DNA of 64,000 nt from an uncultured Roseivirga sp. Lineage in GTDB: Bacteria > Bacteroidota > Bacteroidia > Cytophagales > Cyclobacteriaceae. Of this stretch, positions 42,676 to 52,451 are shown piece by piece. The stretch lies in contig CANLOY010000002.1 of the NCBI GenBank assembly GCA_947493005.1, positions 62,001-126,000 of the forward strand, in the 5' to 3' direction. The stretch's first letter is position 1; each line of letters begins with the position of its first letter. A model generated the notes under the pieces. The model was not told where the DNA came from. It searched no databases and saw nothing but the letters and a program-made list of their open reading frames with translations. Both the position numbers and the translations under genes were made by a program.

Positions 42676-45204
42676 TTACTTCTCTGCTCCCATATAAATT
42701 GAATTAAAAATCAACTTATAAGTCCCCCTTGGTTGCCCTCTGAACTGAGGCCTAAAAGCAAATAAAATCAAATTGCCCTCACCACGCTTCACTTGTAGCA
42801 TTGCCGAAGTGTTAGCAAGATACTTCTCTTCACCTAAAGCCCATCCACTCATTAACAAATCATCCGCAGCATATTTGACTACCTCACTGACTCCTTCAGC
42901 ACCATCTTCTACCTTAAACCCTCGGCTTCTATTAAAAGAGGCAGCTACCTCTTCCGTCATACCAAAGCCAAGACGATGACTGATATCCACATCCGATCTT
43001 ATCAACGAACCAGGAATGAAAAAATCATTTGGCTTAATGCCGTTCGTTGCATTTTTGACCGGTAGTTTAAATTGTTCAATTGCAAAATCACTAGCTCCAT
43101 CGTAGAACAAAATAGTCCCCCCATTACTTGCGTAATCACCGAGGGCATCCACCCCTTCCTGGCCAATTCCACCTACAAACTTTTCTGGCATTCTACCTTT
43201 ACGGTGTCCATTCAATATTCCATAAGGGCTTTGAGAAGGCATAATAATGGCACTGTATTGAGACAGATTTCCATTCTTAATATCATTGTTATGTAACGTA
43301 TCCAAGTCAAACTCAAATTGCTCGAGCATCCATCTGCTCCAACCTTCATCCATATTTGCCTGCCATGACTTATAAATGCCCAATTTGATCTTCTTTAACT
43401 CTTTTCTTGCAACTGAAGGTCTTCTTTGAACACCAGTAAAATCAAGTCCAAGATCTGTAGCAAGTACATCTACCTGAGCCTTTAATCCTCTTTTATTTCT
43501 TACTAACAATGAACCAGCATCTGCACCTTCAGTTATCAGACTAACAACATAACCTGCTTTCTGAAGTCTGTTTACCGCAGTAGCACTTTGGTTGTCTTTG
43601 TTGGAAAACTGATAGCCATAACGTCCATTTCCAGCAACAATCCCTTTTCTAAAATTCAACTTACCATTAATGGCTTCAGTGGCAGCATTGAAACTAGTCT
43701 CTATCTTATCTACATCCACTCCCATTTGCAATGGTAAAGTCCAACCTGCTAAATCATAAGGTGGTTGTGGCGGTCCTCCAGGGTACAGAAACTGATCCGG
43801 ATAGTCCTGCTTTTCCATCAAATCTGCCAGAAACGGTCTGAAAGATTGCGCTCCATAAAAAATAATTGAACCCGTTTCATAAGTCTTCCCATTTACAGTA
43901 AAGTCATTTGTTGCACGATGCGCTTTCAACCCACCTTGGATCAAAACATTTGTGAGATTAATGGCCTCACTCGGGTTCCACTGGCTTTTTGGAATTATAT
44001 AAGCAAAGGCTCCATCTTCATCCTCAATGGCATCTTTTCCCATACTATACATGTTGTATAGGAATTCATCGCGCTTATCGGCTGCTAAATCAAGAATAGC
44101 CATCGATGCAGTAAGCATGTAATCAACTGCATGTCTGAATTTAACTTCTCCTCCTTCAAAAGGGTATGGGTAAAAGATTTCTGTTCCATTGGAAGCTACA
44201 CCTCCTACATTTTTCGGCTTTTTAGCAGGGTCATAATAAGTAGGTTTTGGGCTTGGCTGAGCCACCTCTGTTAAAATACCAATCTGATTATGGTAGTATG
44301 GTGCTGTTCTCATACCACCATTCCAGAACATACTAAAAGAAGTGCCGGATATTACTCCGGGCATTTTCTTCATTGCAAACCGATTGGCCATAGCTGTTCC
44401 AACCAGATTCACCCCAGTGGTTATGCCCGGGTGGATTCTTGGGTTTACCGGACTTCTGAATGGCGGTAGAAAAATCATAGCCCATCTTGGCGCAGTCTGG
44501 TGATGATTATGCACAATTTGAGGATACCATGAATTATGCAAAATATTAGTTATTGCCTTTGTCTCCGGCATATTATTCATGAACCAATCTCTATTGTTGT
44601 CATGTCCAACATACTTCTGATAAAGTATTGGTGGACCTGTTGTTTCAAAAGGTGTCCCTTGATTCTTTCTGTACCAATCAACCACAATATCAACACCATC
44701 TGGGTTAATTACTGGTACTACAAGCGAAACCACATTGTCTCGAATCTTTCTCATTTCGTCAGATTCCTCGGAAGCAATTCTCCACATTAGCTCTGAAGTC
44801 ATTTGAGCATGTGCTCTTTCTGTGGCATGCATGCCTCCATCAAACCAGACAATTGCTTTGCCATCCTTAGAGAGTCTTCTTGCTTCCTCTTCTGATATCT
44901 CTGCTCTTGCTAGTTTTTCACTGATTTCTCTCCATCTATCCAAAGATTTCATATTCTCTTCACTGGATATAAAAACCAGTTTGATTGGTCGCCCCATTAC
45001 AGACTTTCCAATTTCAATCATCTGAACTCTATCCGTGGAAGCCGCGAGTTTATCATAGTACTCGAGCATTTGATCATAATCAGCCAATTTATAATCGGCT
45101 CCTACTTCATGACCAAACGTTTCTCTTGGGTGAGGTATTTGAGCATAAGAATATGTGCTTAACACAAAAAGCAAGCACAAGAATTGCCAAAGCGTTTTTT
45201 TCAT
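42676..45204 (-). CDS. Secreted M14-family zinc carboxypeptidase
   Basis: This 842-residue protein has a signal peptide ending near STYSYA. The M14 domain follows (about 30-400): IGKSVMGRPI, zinc ligands in GGMHATERAHAQ (H-x-x-E), VPVINPDGVDIV, and IVHNHHQTAP with the later His. The C-terminal 400 residues include a glutamine-amidotransferase-like fold region (YSAIIMPSQSPYGIL, NGGTILFYDG) typical of large Bacteroidota M14 proteins. It degrades peptides outside the cell or in the periplasm. Confidence 0.9.
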   Translation of the reverse strand: MKKTLWQFLCLLFVLSTYSYAQIPHPRETFGHEVGADYKLADYDQMLEYYDKLAASTDRVQMIEIGKSVMGRPIKLVFISSEENMKSLDRWREISEKLARAEISEEEARRLSKDGKAIVWFDGGMHATERAHAQMTSELMWRIASEESDEMRKIRDNVVSLVVPVINPDGVDIVVDWYRKNQGTPFETTGPPILYQKYVGHDNNRDWFMNNMPETKAITNILHNSWYPQIVHNHHQTAPRWAMIFLPPFRSPVNPRIHPGITTGVNLVGTAMANRFAMKKMPGVISGTSFSMFWNGGMRTAPYYHNQIGILTEVAQPSPKPTYYDPAKKPKNVGGVASNGTEIFYPYPFEGGEVKFRHAVDYMLTASMAILDLAADKRDEFLYNMYSMGKDAIEDEDGAFAYIIPKSQWNPSEAINLTNVLIQGGLKAHRATNDFTVNGKTYETGSIIFYGAQSFRPFLADLMEKQDYPDQFLYPGGPPQPPYDLAGWTLPLQMGVDVDKIETSFNAATEAINGKLNFRKGIVAGNGRYGYQFSNKDNQSATAVNRLQKAGYVVSLITEGADAGSLLVRNKRGLKAQVDVLATDLGLDFTGVQRRPSVARKELKKIKLGIYKSWQANMDEGWSRWMLEQFEFDLDTLHNNDIKNGNLSQYSAIIMPSQSPYGILNGHRKGRMPEKFVGGIGQEGVDALGDYASNGGTILFYDGASDFAIEQFKLPVKNATNGIKPNDFFIPGSLIRSDVDISHRLGFGMTEEVAASFNRSRGFKVEDGAEGVSEVVKYAADDLLMSGWALGEEKYLANTSAMLQVKRGEGNLILFAFRPQFRGQPRGTYKLIFNSIYMGAEK

Positions 45205-45764
45205 CTTGAAAGTTTAATGGTTGTGCTTCAAGATAGGAATTAAGCTTCAGCTTTAAACAAGTTTTTGGATGAGCGAAAATATAACGATGTATGATGATTC
45301 AATGCCAATATTGACGGCATTATGAATCTCTAAATCAAAAAGAGCCGCTTTGTAGAGCAGCTCTTTTCTTACTTAGAGAACCCTAAACATCTAAAAGACA
45401 ATCTCTGATTAATTCTTGCTTGAGCTTTAATATCTGTAAGATCTCCATAAAATCATTGAACCAGATAAGCCGCATCATTTCACTAGTGGTTGAGGGGCAC
45501 TCTCGCAATCGAGACAATAATCATTATGTGTTTATTGGCCTGCATTGTGTGTTGATATAAAAGTAGGCTAAACATATGCTTTTAGTATCAGTGATATAAG
45601 TGAGTTGAGAATCTGGTAGAATTCAGCTAGGTAGCTAATAAACTCTAACCCATATTAATTTAAATGGTTGAAAGTGACTACTTTATTCATTCATGGTTTT
45701 TACTCTTAACTCAGTAGTAACTTCTACCTAGCTTTGATTCATCAATAAACAAAACACACACATT
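45205..45764. other. 560-bp region between divergent genes, no gene recognised
   Basis: This lies between the M14 start and the 45765 gene start. It contains two hairpins: AATGCC/GGCATT near 45300-45321 and AAAAGAGC/GCTCTTTT at 45338-45367. No ORF over about 15 codons with a plausible start was found near them. A small RNA ending at the second hairpin is possible but unsupported. Confidence 0.4.
45338..45367. terminator. Orphan bidirectional hairpin
   Basis: AAAAGAGC (45338-45345) and GCTCTTTT (45360-45367) pair across 14 bases that can add short inner pairs. T-rich tails exist on both strands. No annotated gene ends nearby, so whatever it terminates is unknown. Confidence 0.45.
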
Positions 45765-46067
45765 ATGAATTACAAATCTAATTTAGAGTTCGGCAGAATC
45801 TACAAAGCAAACACTAATGAAATGGTGGTTGCTCAGCTCAACGTTGTCAATAATGGAGGAAGAGGCATAATAACTATCATTGGAATAGATGCTAATGATA
45901 ATGAATCAATCATTGGTTGTGCTTCTGTTCACTTTTATGAGAGTTCCGATACTTGGGTACCATGCAATACAGCTTCTGCACCTGTTGCTGCAGGTGACAG
46001 GTATAGAGTAGAAATGGAAGAAACTTCTCCAGGAATTGCTGGTTACGCTTACTCACAGGCTATCTAA
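45765..46067 (+). CDS. Small beta-rich protein of unknown function
   Basis: This 100-residue protein starts MNYKSNLEFGRIYKANTNEM with no signal peptide. It has regular strands (EMVVAQLNVVNNGG, GIITIIGIDANDN, IIGCASVHFYES, TWVPCNTASAPVAAGDRYRVEME) and two Cys, suggesting a jelly-roll or lectin-like sandwich. I do not recognise the family. It is followed by a very strong terminator, so it is a monocistronic gene. Confidence 0.65.
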   Translation: MNYKSNLEFGRIYKANTNEMVVAQLNVVNNGGRGIITIIGIDANDNESIIGCASVHFYESSDTWVPCNTASAPVAAGDRYRVEMEETSPGIAGYAYSQAI

Positions 46068-46098
46068 GCATACCTTTTTATGCTAAAATTGAGATCAT

Positions 46099-46136
46099 GA
46101 CTTCTCAGACCACTAAGGTCAGAGAAGTCTTTTTTT
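46099..46136 (+). terminator. Strong rho-independent terminator
   Basis: GACTTCTC (46099-46106) pairs with GAGAAGTC (46122-46129), with inner GACC/GGTC pairs, and is followed by seven T. It closes the 45765 gene ahead of dnaE. Confidence 0.9.
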
Positions 46137-46260
46137 ATATACGTTCTTTGGCATAAAAATCGAGAGGTTCAGCACCTTGCTTCCATTCTTTTTCAGTACT
46201 TTCGTTTACTGACTTAGTCCACCCTGAAGGCCAACAAAGTCGCAACCTAGCAAAGTACAT

Positions 46261-49200
46261 ATGTATCTGATATTTGATACCGAAACCACTGGTTTACCAC
46301 AGAATTATAATGCTCCTTTAACCGACTTCGACAATTGGCCACGACTGGTTCAATTAGCCTGGCAACTTCATGACACCAATGGTAAGCTGATTTCCGCTCA
46401 AAACCTTATAGTGAAACCCGATGGTTTCACCATCCCTTATAATGCGGTGCAGATACATGGTATTACAACTGAAAGAGCACTAGAAGAAGGGCTTAATATC
46501 AAAGAAGCTCTCGGTATTTTCAAAGATGATATCGCTAAAGCTACTCTAGGTATTGGACACAATATTGAATTTGATTACAATATTGTAGGTTCAGAATACC
46601 TACGTGCCGAGCTAAGTAATGAACTTGAACCTCTTGAACCGTTAGATACCAAATTAGTCTCTACCGACTTTTGTGCTATTCCAGGTGGTAGAGGTGGTCA
46701 GTTTAAATGGCCTACACTAACTGAATTGCACACCAAGCTTTTTGGAGTACCCTTTGCCGATGCACACGATGCCGCCTATGATGTAGATGCTACTGCAAGA
46801 TGTTTCTTTGGCCTAATAAAAGAAAGTGTTGTCCCACATGCTGAAGGGCTTCGACTTGAAGATGTAGTCTATGAAGCTCCGGAACTAGACGATGCAAACT
46901 TTGCCAAGAATGAAAAAGAGGGAACAGGAACTGATCAATCTAAAATCAGTACCGAAGGCCTATCTGCTCTTGAAGATGTCCCATTCACTCACCTGCACGT
47001 TCACTCGCAGTTCTCAATTCTTCAATCAATCTCTGAAGTAGAAGGCATTGTTAATGCAGCTAAGGAAATGGGGATGCCAGCTGTTGCTTTAACCGACCAT
47101 GGCAACATGATGGCCGCTTTTCAATTTGTGCGTGCTGCACTTGGTGCCGAAATCAAACCAATAGTCGGGTGTGAATTCAACATCTGTGCAGATCGATCGA
47201 ATAAGAAGGTTCAAGACAACGGATTTCAAACAGTAATACTGGCCAAAAACAAAAAAGGGTACCACAACCTTGTCAAACTATCTTCAATAGCTTTTACCGA
47301 AGGCTTCTATTATGTACCAAGAATTGATAAGAATGACCTCTTAGAATATAAAGATGATCTTATAATTACCACAGGGGGGCTCTGGGGAGAAGTTCCTTAT
47401 AAGATCCTTAATGTTGGGGAAACCCAGGCAGAAGAAGCCTTTTTGTGGTGGAAAGAGCAATTCGGAGATGACTTTTATGCTGAAATTAACAGACATGGCT
47501 TACCTGAAGAAGATCACGTAAACCAAATCATTTTACAGCTCTGCGAAAAACACAATGTAAAATATATCGCCTCCAACAACACATACTATACCCGAAGAGA
47601 GCAATCAGAAGCACATGACGTTTTACTATGTGTTAAAGATGCTGAATCGGTTAACAAGCCAAAGAAATACATAGGTAAGCGAGGAAGAGAATTCAGATAT
47701 GGATTTCCAAATGATGAATTCTACATGAAGTCTCCTGCAGAGATGAAAAAGCTCTTCTCTGACATTCCAGAGGCCATTGCCAACACAAACGAAATTGTAG
47801 ACAAAGTTGAGTCATACGAACTTGCCAGAGATGTATTGCTTCCCAAGTATGAAATTCCTGAGGAGTTTATTCATGCAGAAGATGATGTTGATGGAGGTAA
47901 ACGAGGAGAAAATGCGTTTCTACGTCATTTGACTTATGAAGGCGCTAAGAGGCGTTATGGAGAAATTACAGATGAAATAAAAGAAAGGCTTGATTTTGAG
48001 CTGGCTACTATTGAAAACACAGGATACCCCGGTTACTTCCTGATTGTCCAAGACTTTACCAACAAAGCTACCGAACTCGGTGTTTCAGTTGGTCCTGGGC
48101 GTGGGTCTGCAGCAGGATCCGCAGTAGCCTATTGTATCAATATCACCAATGTAGACCCAATCAAGTACGATCTCCTTTTTGAGCGTTTCTTGAATCCAGA
48201 CAGGGTATCACTTCCCGATATTGATATTGATTTTGATGATGAAGGGAGACAGAGGGTAATCGATTATGTAATTGATAAATACGGCAAAAATCAGGTAGCA
48301 CAAATTATCACCTATGGAACAATGGCTGCTAAGTCTTCCATTAGAGACACCGCCAGAGTTCTGGAACTACCCCTGCCCGATGCCGACCGAGTGGCTAAGC
48401 TAGTTCCGGATATTAAACTTGCGAAGTTATTTTCACTTAGCGATCAGGACCTGAAAGCTAAACTCAGATCAGAACAGATCCCTTTGGCCAATGAATTAAA
48501 GGAAATTGCCAAAGGCAGTAACCTGGAAGCCAAGACTGTCAATCAGGCCAGAGTTCTGGAAGGCTCTGTTCGTAACACCGGTATTCACGCCTGTGGTGTA
48601 ATTATTACCCCAGACGATATTACTAAGTTCGCACCCGTTGCCACTGCGAAAGATTCTGATATGTGGTGCACCCAGTTCGATAACTCAGTGGTTGAAAGCG
48701 CAGGGTTGTTGAAAATGGACTTTTTGGGACTCAAAACCCTGACCCTGATTAAAGATGCTGTTAAAAACGTAAAAGAGCGACATGATATAGACTTGGTTCC
48801 GGACGATTTCCCATTAGATGATGTCAAGACATATGAGCTTTTTCAAAGAGGTGAAACTGTAGGTATTTTCCAATACGAATCTGCTGGCATGCAGAAGTAC
48901 ATGAAGGAACTGAAACCAACAGAGTTTGCCGACCTGATAGCCATGAATGCATTATACCGACCGGGGCCACTGGAATACATCCCTTCATTTATTCGAAGAA
49001 AACACGGTGATGAACCAATCACCTACGATCTGGCGGATATGGAGGAGTATTTGGCCGAAACCTATGGTATTACAGTTTATCAGGAGCAGGTAATGTTGCT
49101 TTCTCAGAAACTAGCCGACTTCACTAAAGGTGAAGCCGATGTACTAAGAAAGGCCATGGGTAAGAAGCAACGCCAGGTACTCGATAAAATGAAACCAAAG

Positions 49201-50553
49201 TTTGTCGATCAGGCCAAAGCAAAAGGGCATGCTGAGGACAAACTGGAAAAGATATGGCGCGACTGGGAAGCGTTTGCGTCTTATGCATTCAACAAATCAC
49301 ATTCCACTTGCTATGCTTACATTGCTTTTCAAACAGCATATCTAAAAGCCCACTACCCTGCCGAGTACATGGCATCCGTTCTTAGTAACAACATGAATGA
49401 CATTAAGCAGGTCACCTTCTTTATGGAAGAGTGTCAACGAATGGGCATTTCTGTATTGGGGCCAGATGTTAATGAATCGAACTACAAGTTTACAGTAAAT
49501 CAAAAGGGAGAAGTCCGTTTTGGAATGGGGGCTGTAAAAGGCGCTGGCGAATCAGCCATTGAAGAGATTATAAGGGAACGTAAAGAAAACGGGTCTTATC
49601 CAAATATTTTTGATTTTGCAGAACGCATTAACCTTAGAACTGTTAACAAACGAAACTTTGAATCTCTTGCTCAGGCAGGTGGATTTGATTGTTTCGAGCA
49701 TTACCATAGAAGGCAATACTTATGGGCTCCTGAAGGTGAACAGACCTTGATTGAAAAAGTAATTCGATATGCCAACTCAAAGCAGGCTGAAAAAGATGCT
49801 GCTCAGGTATCCCTTTTTGGTGGAGATAGTGCCGTAGCAACTCCATTGCCAAGGGTGGCAGATATGGAACCATTCTCTCAAATGGAAAAACTTAAAAGAG
49901 AAAAAGAAATAGTAGGCTTCTATATCTCCGGACACCCACTGGACCAGTTTGAAATTGAGTTGGAAAGCTTCTGCAAGCCCATTAATGATATCAACAAATT
50001 CCCCAATCAGGAAATATCCATTGGCGGAATAGTTAACAATGTTAGAAATGGCCAAACAAAGAATGGAAAGCCATATGGGGTAGTCAACATAGAAGACTAT
50101 AATGGAGCTGTTGAGTTATTCCTTTTGGGAGAAAAATTCATTAACCACGCACAGTATTTGAGACCAGGAGAATTTCTGTATATCACGGGGCGAGTAGAAA
50201 TTAACTGGCGCAAAAAGAAAGAAATCAAGGAAAACCCGAGTATTAACCCAAGCCCTGAAGATTGGGAGTTACAAACCTTTGCAATTTCATTATTGAGTGA
50301 ATTAAGAGAAAAAAGAGGTAAAGGGATTCACATCAGGTTAGATGCCAGAATGGTAGATCAGGAGTTTATTGAAAACATTACAGAATTAACCGAAAAGCAC
50401 CCGGGTGAAACAGACCTTAAAATAGAATTGGTGGATAGAGCAGAGAATATTTCAGTAGAACTTTTTGCAAGAAAAACGAAAATAAATCCTAGCAACGAGT
50501 TGATTGCCGGACTAAAACAATACGTTGATTCAGCCAATTTAATAACCGCGTAA
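46261..50553 (+). CDS. dnaE: DNA polymerase III alpha subunit with fused N-terminal DEDDh exonuclease
   Basis: This 1430-residue replicative polymerase has an N-terminal exonuclease domain (1-190; IFDTETTG, GHNIEFDYNIV, HDAAYDVDAT) like the epsilon subunit. The PHP domain follows (FTHLHVHSQFS near 240), then the polymerase core with GPGRGSAAGS, LPDIDIDFDD and TGIHACGVII, YRPGPLEYIP, and a C-terminal OB domain (ISIGGIVNNVRNGQTKNG). It copies the chromosome, with proofreading probably in the same chain. The separate exonuclease at 5981 is not adjacent to dnaE. Confidence 0.95.
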   Translation: MYLIFDTETTGLPQNYNAPLTDFDNWPRLVQLAWQLHDTNGKLISAQNLIVKPDGFTIPYNAVQIHGITTERALEEGLNIKEALGIFKDDIAKATLGIGHNIEFDYNIVGSEYLRAELSNELEPLEPLDTKLVSTDFCAIPGGRGGQFKWPTLTELHTKLFGVPFADAHDAAYDVDATARCFFGLIKESVVPHAEGLRLEDVVYEAPELDDANFAKNEKEGTGTDQSKISTEGLSALEDVPFTHLHVHSQFSILQSISEVEGIVNAAKEMGMPAVALTDHGNMMAAFQFVRAALGAEIKPIVGCEFNICADRSNKKVQDNGFQTVILAKNKKGYHNLVKLSSIAFTEGFYYVPRIDKNDLLEYKDDLIITTGGLWGEVPYKILNVGETQAEEAFLWWKEQFGDDFYAEINRHGLPEEDHVNQIILQLCEKHNVKYIASNNTYYTRREQSEAHDVLLCVKDAESVNKPKKYIGKRGREFRYGFPNDEFYMKSPAEMKKLFSDIPEAIANTNEIVDKVESYELARDVLLPKYEIPEEFIHAEDDVDGGKRGENAFLRHLTYEGAKRRYGEITDEIKERLDFELATIENTGYPGYFLIVQDFTNKATELGVSVGPGRGSAAGSAVAYCINITNVDPIKYDLLFERFLNPDRVSLPDIDIDFDDEGRQRVIDYVIDKYGKNQVAQIITYGTMAAKSSIRDTARVLELPLPDADRVAKLVPDIKLAKLFSLSDQDLKAKLRSEQIPLANELKEIAKGSNLEAKTVNQARVLEGSVRNTGIHACGVIITPDDITKFAPVATAKDSDMWCTQFDNSVVESAGLLKMDFLGLKTLTLIKDAVKNVKERHDIDLVPDDFPLDDVKTYELFQRGETVGIFQYESAGMQKYMKELKPTEFADLIAMNALYRPGPLEYIPSFIRRKHGDEPITYDLADMEEYLAETYGITVYQEQVMLLSQKLADFTKGEADVLRKAMGKKQRQVLDKMKPKFVDQAKAKGHAEDKLEKIWRDWEAFASYAFNKSHSTCYAYIAFQTAYLKAHYPAEYMASVLSNNMNDIKQVTFFMEECQRMGISVLGPDVNESNYKFTVNQKGEVRFGMGAVKGAGESAIEEIIRERKENGSYPNIFDFAERINLRTVNKRNFESLAQAGGFDCFEHYHRRQYLWAPEGEQTLIEKVIRYANSKQAEKDAAQVSLFGGDSAVATPLPRVADMEPFSQMEKLKREKEIVGFYISGHPLDQFEIELESFCKPINDINKFPNQEISIGGIVNNVRNGQTKNGKPYGVVNIEDYNGAVELFLLGEKFINHAQYLRPGEFLYITGRVEINWRKKKEIKENPSINPSPEDWELQTFAISLLSELREKRGKGIHIRLDARMVDQEFIENITELTEKHPGETDLKIELVDRAENISVELFARKTKINPSNELIAGLKQYVDSANLITA

Positions 50554-50657
50554 ATAGAATGTAATTTGTTCCGACAGGTCTTCGGAACTTTTTACTTACT
50601 TTTGATGTCTTTCACGTGAAACTGATTAACAAGAACTAAGAATAAATAATACAAAAA

Positions 50658-50987
50658 ATGGCAAAGGCATTAGAAATTAACCAGAGCAACTTTGATGAAT
50701 TGGTGTTGAACTCTGACAAACCTGTTTTAGTAGACTTCTGGGCAGCTTGGTGTGGTCCGTGTAGAATGGTTGGCCCTGTAGTGGAAGAAATCGCTGGAGA
50801 ATACGGTGATACTGCTGTTGTTGGAAAAGTTGATGTAGATGCAAATCAGGATATTTCTATCAAGTATGGAATCAGATCAATTCCTGCATTGCTTTATTTC
50901 AAAAATGGAGAAGTTGTGGATAGCGTGATTGGTGCTGTGCCTAAAAACGTATTAACCCAAAAACTTGACGAAGCAATTGGTGCTTAA
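50658..50987 (+). CDS. trxA: Thioredoxin
   Basis: This 109-residue protein has the active site WAAWCGPCRM with redox cysteines C32 and C35, cis-Pro in RSIPALLYF, and the normal thioredoxin length. It reduces protein disulfides in the cytoplasm and can feed the Bcp peroxiredoxin at 16539. It lies about 100 bp after dnaE with its own terminator. Confidence 0.97.
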   Translation: MAKALEINQSNFDELVLNSDKPVLVDFWAAWCGPCRMVGPVVEEIAGEYGDTAVVGKVDVDANQDISIKYGIRSIPALLYFKNGEVVDSVIGAVPKNVLTQKLDEAIGA

Positions 50988-51017
50988 TTGCAAGCATTAG
51001 CATAAAGTATTTATGAA

Positions 51018-51044
51018 AGCCTTGGTGAAAGCCAAGGCTTTTTT
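51018..51044 (+). terminator. Terminator after trxA
   Basis: AGCCTTGG (51018-51025) and CCAAGGCT (51032-51039) form an 8-bp stem with a six-base loop, then a run of T. Confidence 0.9.
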
Positions 51045-51089
51045 ATTAATTAAAAGTCTAATTCATAAACTACTTTAAGCCTTCCCCCA

Positions 51090-51635
51090 TTGAATAGTAA
51101 ATACATTTTTAGGTCAGAAAGGCTAGGCTTCCGAGACTGGAACAAAAGAGACATTACAGCACTTGCTGAATTGAATGCTGATAAGGATGTTATGGAACAC
51201 TTTCCAAAAACCCTCAATAAACAAGAAACTATAGCGCTTATAGAACGACAGCAAGAACACTTCAAAAAACATGGTTTCAATTACTTTGCGACAGAGCTTT
51301 TAGAGACAGGAGAATTAATTGGATTCATTGGTTTGTATTATCAGGAATACAAAACTGATTTCACCCCTGCTACTGATATTGGCTGGAGGTTGAAGAAAAC
51401 TGCTTGGGGAAAAGGTTATGCCACTGAAGGAGCAAAAAGGTGTCTCGATTATGCTTTTAATGATTTAGAGCTTAACAAAGTAATATCAGTCTGCACGGTT
51501 GATAACCTAAGGTCTGAAAGTGTAATGCAAAAAATCGGGATGATCAAAAAGGGAGAATTTAAACACCCTAAACTAAAAGAGTACCCTGATTATGAGCGTT
51601 GCGTTTGGTACGAGATTGAATCACAAACAACATGA
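51090..51635 (+). CDS. GNAT acetyltransferase, RimJ/RimL-like
   Basis: This 181-residue protein has the RimJ/L pattern RSERLGFRDWNKRD, DIGWRLKKTAWGKGYATEGA (acetyl-CoA-binding R/Q-x-x-G-x-G/A region) and CTVDNLRSESVMQKIGM. It acetylates an N-terminal or side-chain amine; the target is unknown. The likely start is TTG at 51090 because no ATG lies near the domain start. The stop overlaps the next gene's ATG (ATGA), so the pair is translationally coupled. Confidence 0.88.
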   Translation: MNSKYIFRSERLGFRDWNKRDITALAELNADKDVMEHFPKTLNKQETIALIERQQEHFKKHGFNYFATELLETGELIGFIGLYYQEYKTDFTPATDIGWRLKKTAWGKGYATEGAKRCLDYAFNDLELNKVISVCTVDNLRSESVMQKIGMIKKGEFKHPKLKEYPDYERCVWYEIESQTT

Positions 51636-52354
51636 CAACTCTGGTAGTAGGCGCAAGTGGAGCAACAGGCAGTTTGGTAGTAGAACAGCTCATTGGCAGA
51701 GGTCAAAATGTTAAGGTCATTGTGCGTTCTCCGGAAAGAATACCAGAACCATGGAAGCACAATACCCTTATTTCTATCATCTATGCGAGTGTCCTGGATA
51801 TTAACGAGGCTGATATGGCTGAACACGTCAAAGATTGTCATGCCATAGTCTCATGTTTAGGTCATAATCTGAGCCTAAAGGGATTGTATGGAAAACCACG
51901 AAAGCTGGTTACTGATGCGGTACGGTTACTATGTAATGCTGTTGAACGAAACACTTCGAATAATATACCTGTGAAATTTCTTCTAATGAATACCACAGGT
52001 AATCAAAACAGAGACTTAGACGAACCTGTTCCCACGAGTCAAAAGTTAGCTACAAGTCTTTTGAGGGTCTTACTACCTCCACATGCTGACAACGAAACAG
52101 CTGCTGACTTTTTAAGAATTAACATTGGTCAGAAACATGAGGCAATTGAATGGGCTGCTATTAGACCAGATAGCCTAATAGGTGAAAAAGAAGTAAGCGA
52201 ATACGAAACCCACATCTCTCCTACTCGAAACCCAATATTTAACGCAGGAAAAACAAGTAGAATTAATGTCGCCCACTTTATGACTGAGTTAATCCTGAAA
52301 GATGATTTGTGGAATCAATGGAAAGGGCAGATGCCAGTGATTTATAACAAGTAA
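51632..52354 (+). CDS. NAD(P)-binding protein, NmrA/atypical SDR type
   Basis: This 240-residue protein starts MTTLVVGASGATGSLVVEQL, the NAD(P)-binding GxxGxxG of atypical short-chain dehydrogenases. Later parts (AIVSCLGHN, KFLLMNTTGNQNR, WAAIRPDSLIGEKEVSEY) fit the NAD(P)H-binding/NmrA group, although the catalytic YxxxK is absent. It is coupled by ATGA to the GNAT gene. Confidence 0.85.
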   Translation: MTTLVVGASGATGSLVVEQLIGRGQNVKVIVRSPERIPEPWKHNTLISIIYASVLDINEADMAEHVKDCHAIVSCLGHNLSLKGLYGKPRKLVTDAVRLLCNAVERNTSNNIPVKFLLMNTTGNQNRDLDEPVPTSQKLATSLLRVLLPPHADNETAADFLRINIGQKHEAIEWAAIRPDSLIGEKEVSEYETHISPTRNPIFNAGKTSRINVAHFMTELILKDDLWNQWKGQMPVIYNK

Positions 52355-52451
52355 TTCAAATTTAAAAATGAACTATCCCAGTTAACCCCTCTGATTTATG
52401 TAGTTCAACATTTAATGGGTGTCAATACTGTAAATTCATATACTTTCAAAC

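Noticed and set aside
45300-45321. AATGCC/GGCATT hairpin as a terminator
   Set aside because: There is no T-run on either strand and no gene ends nearby.
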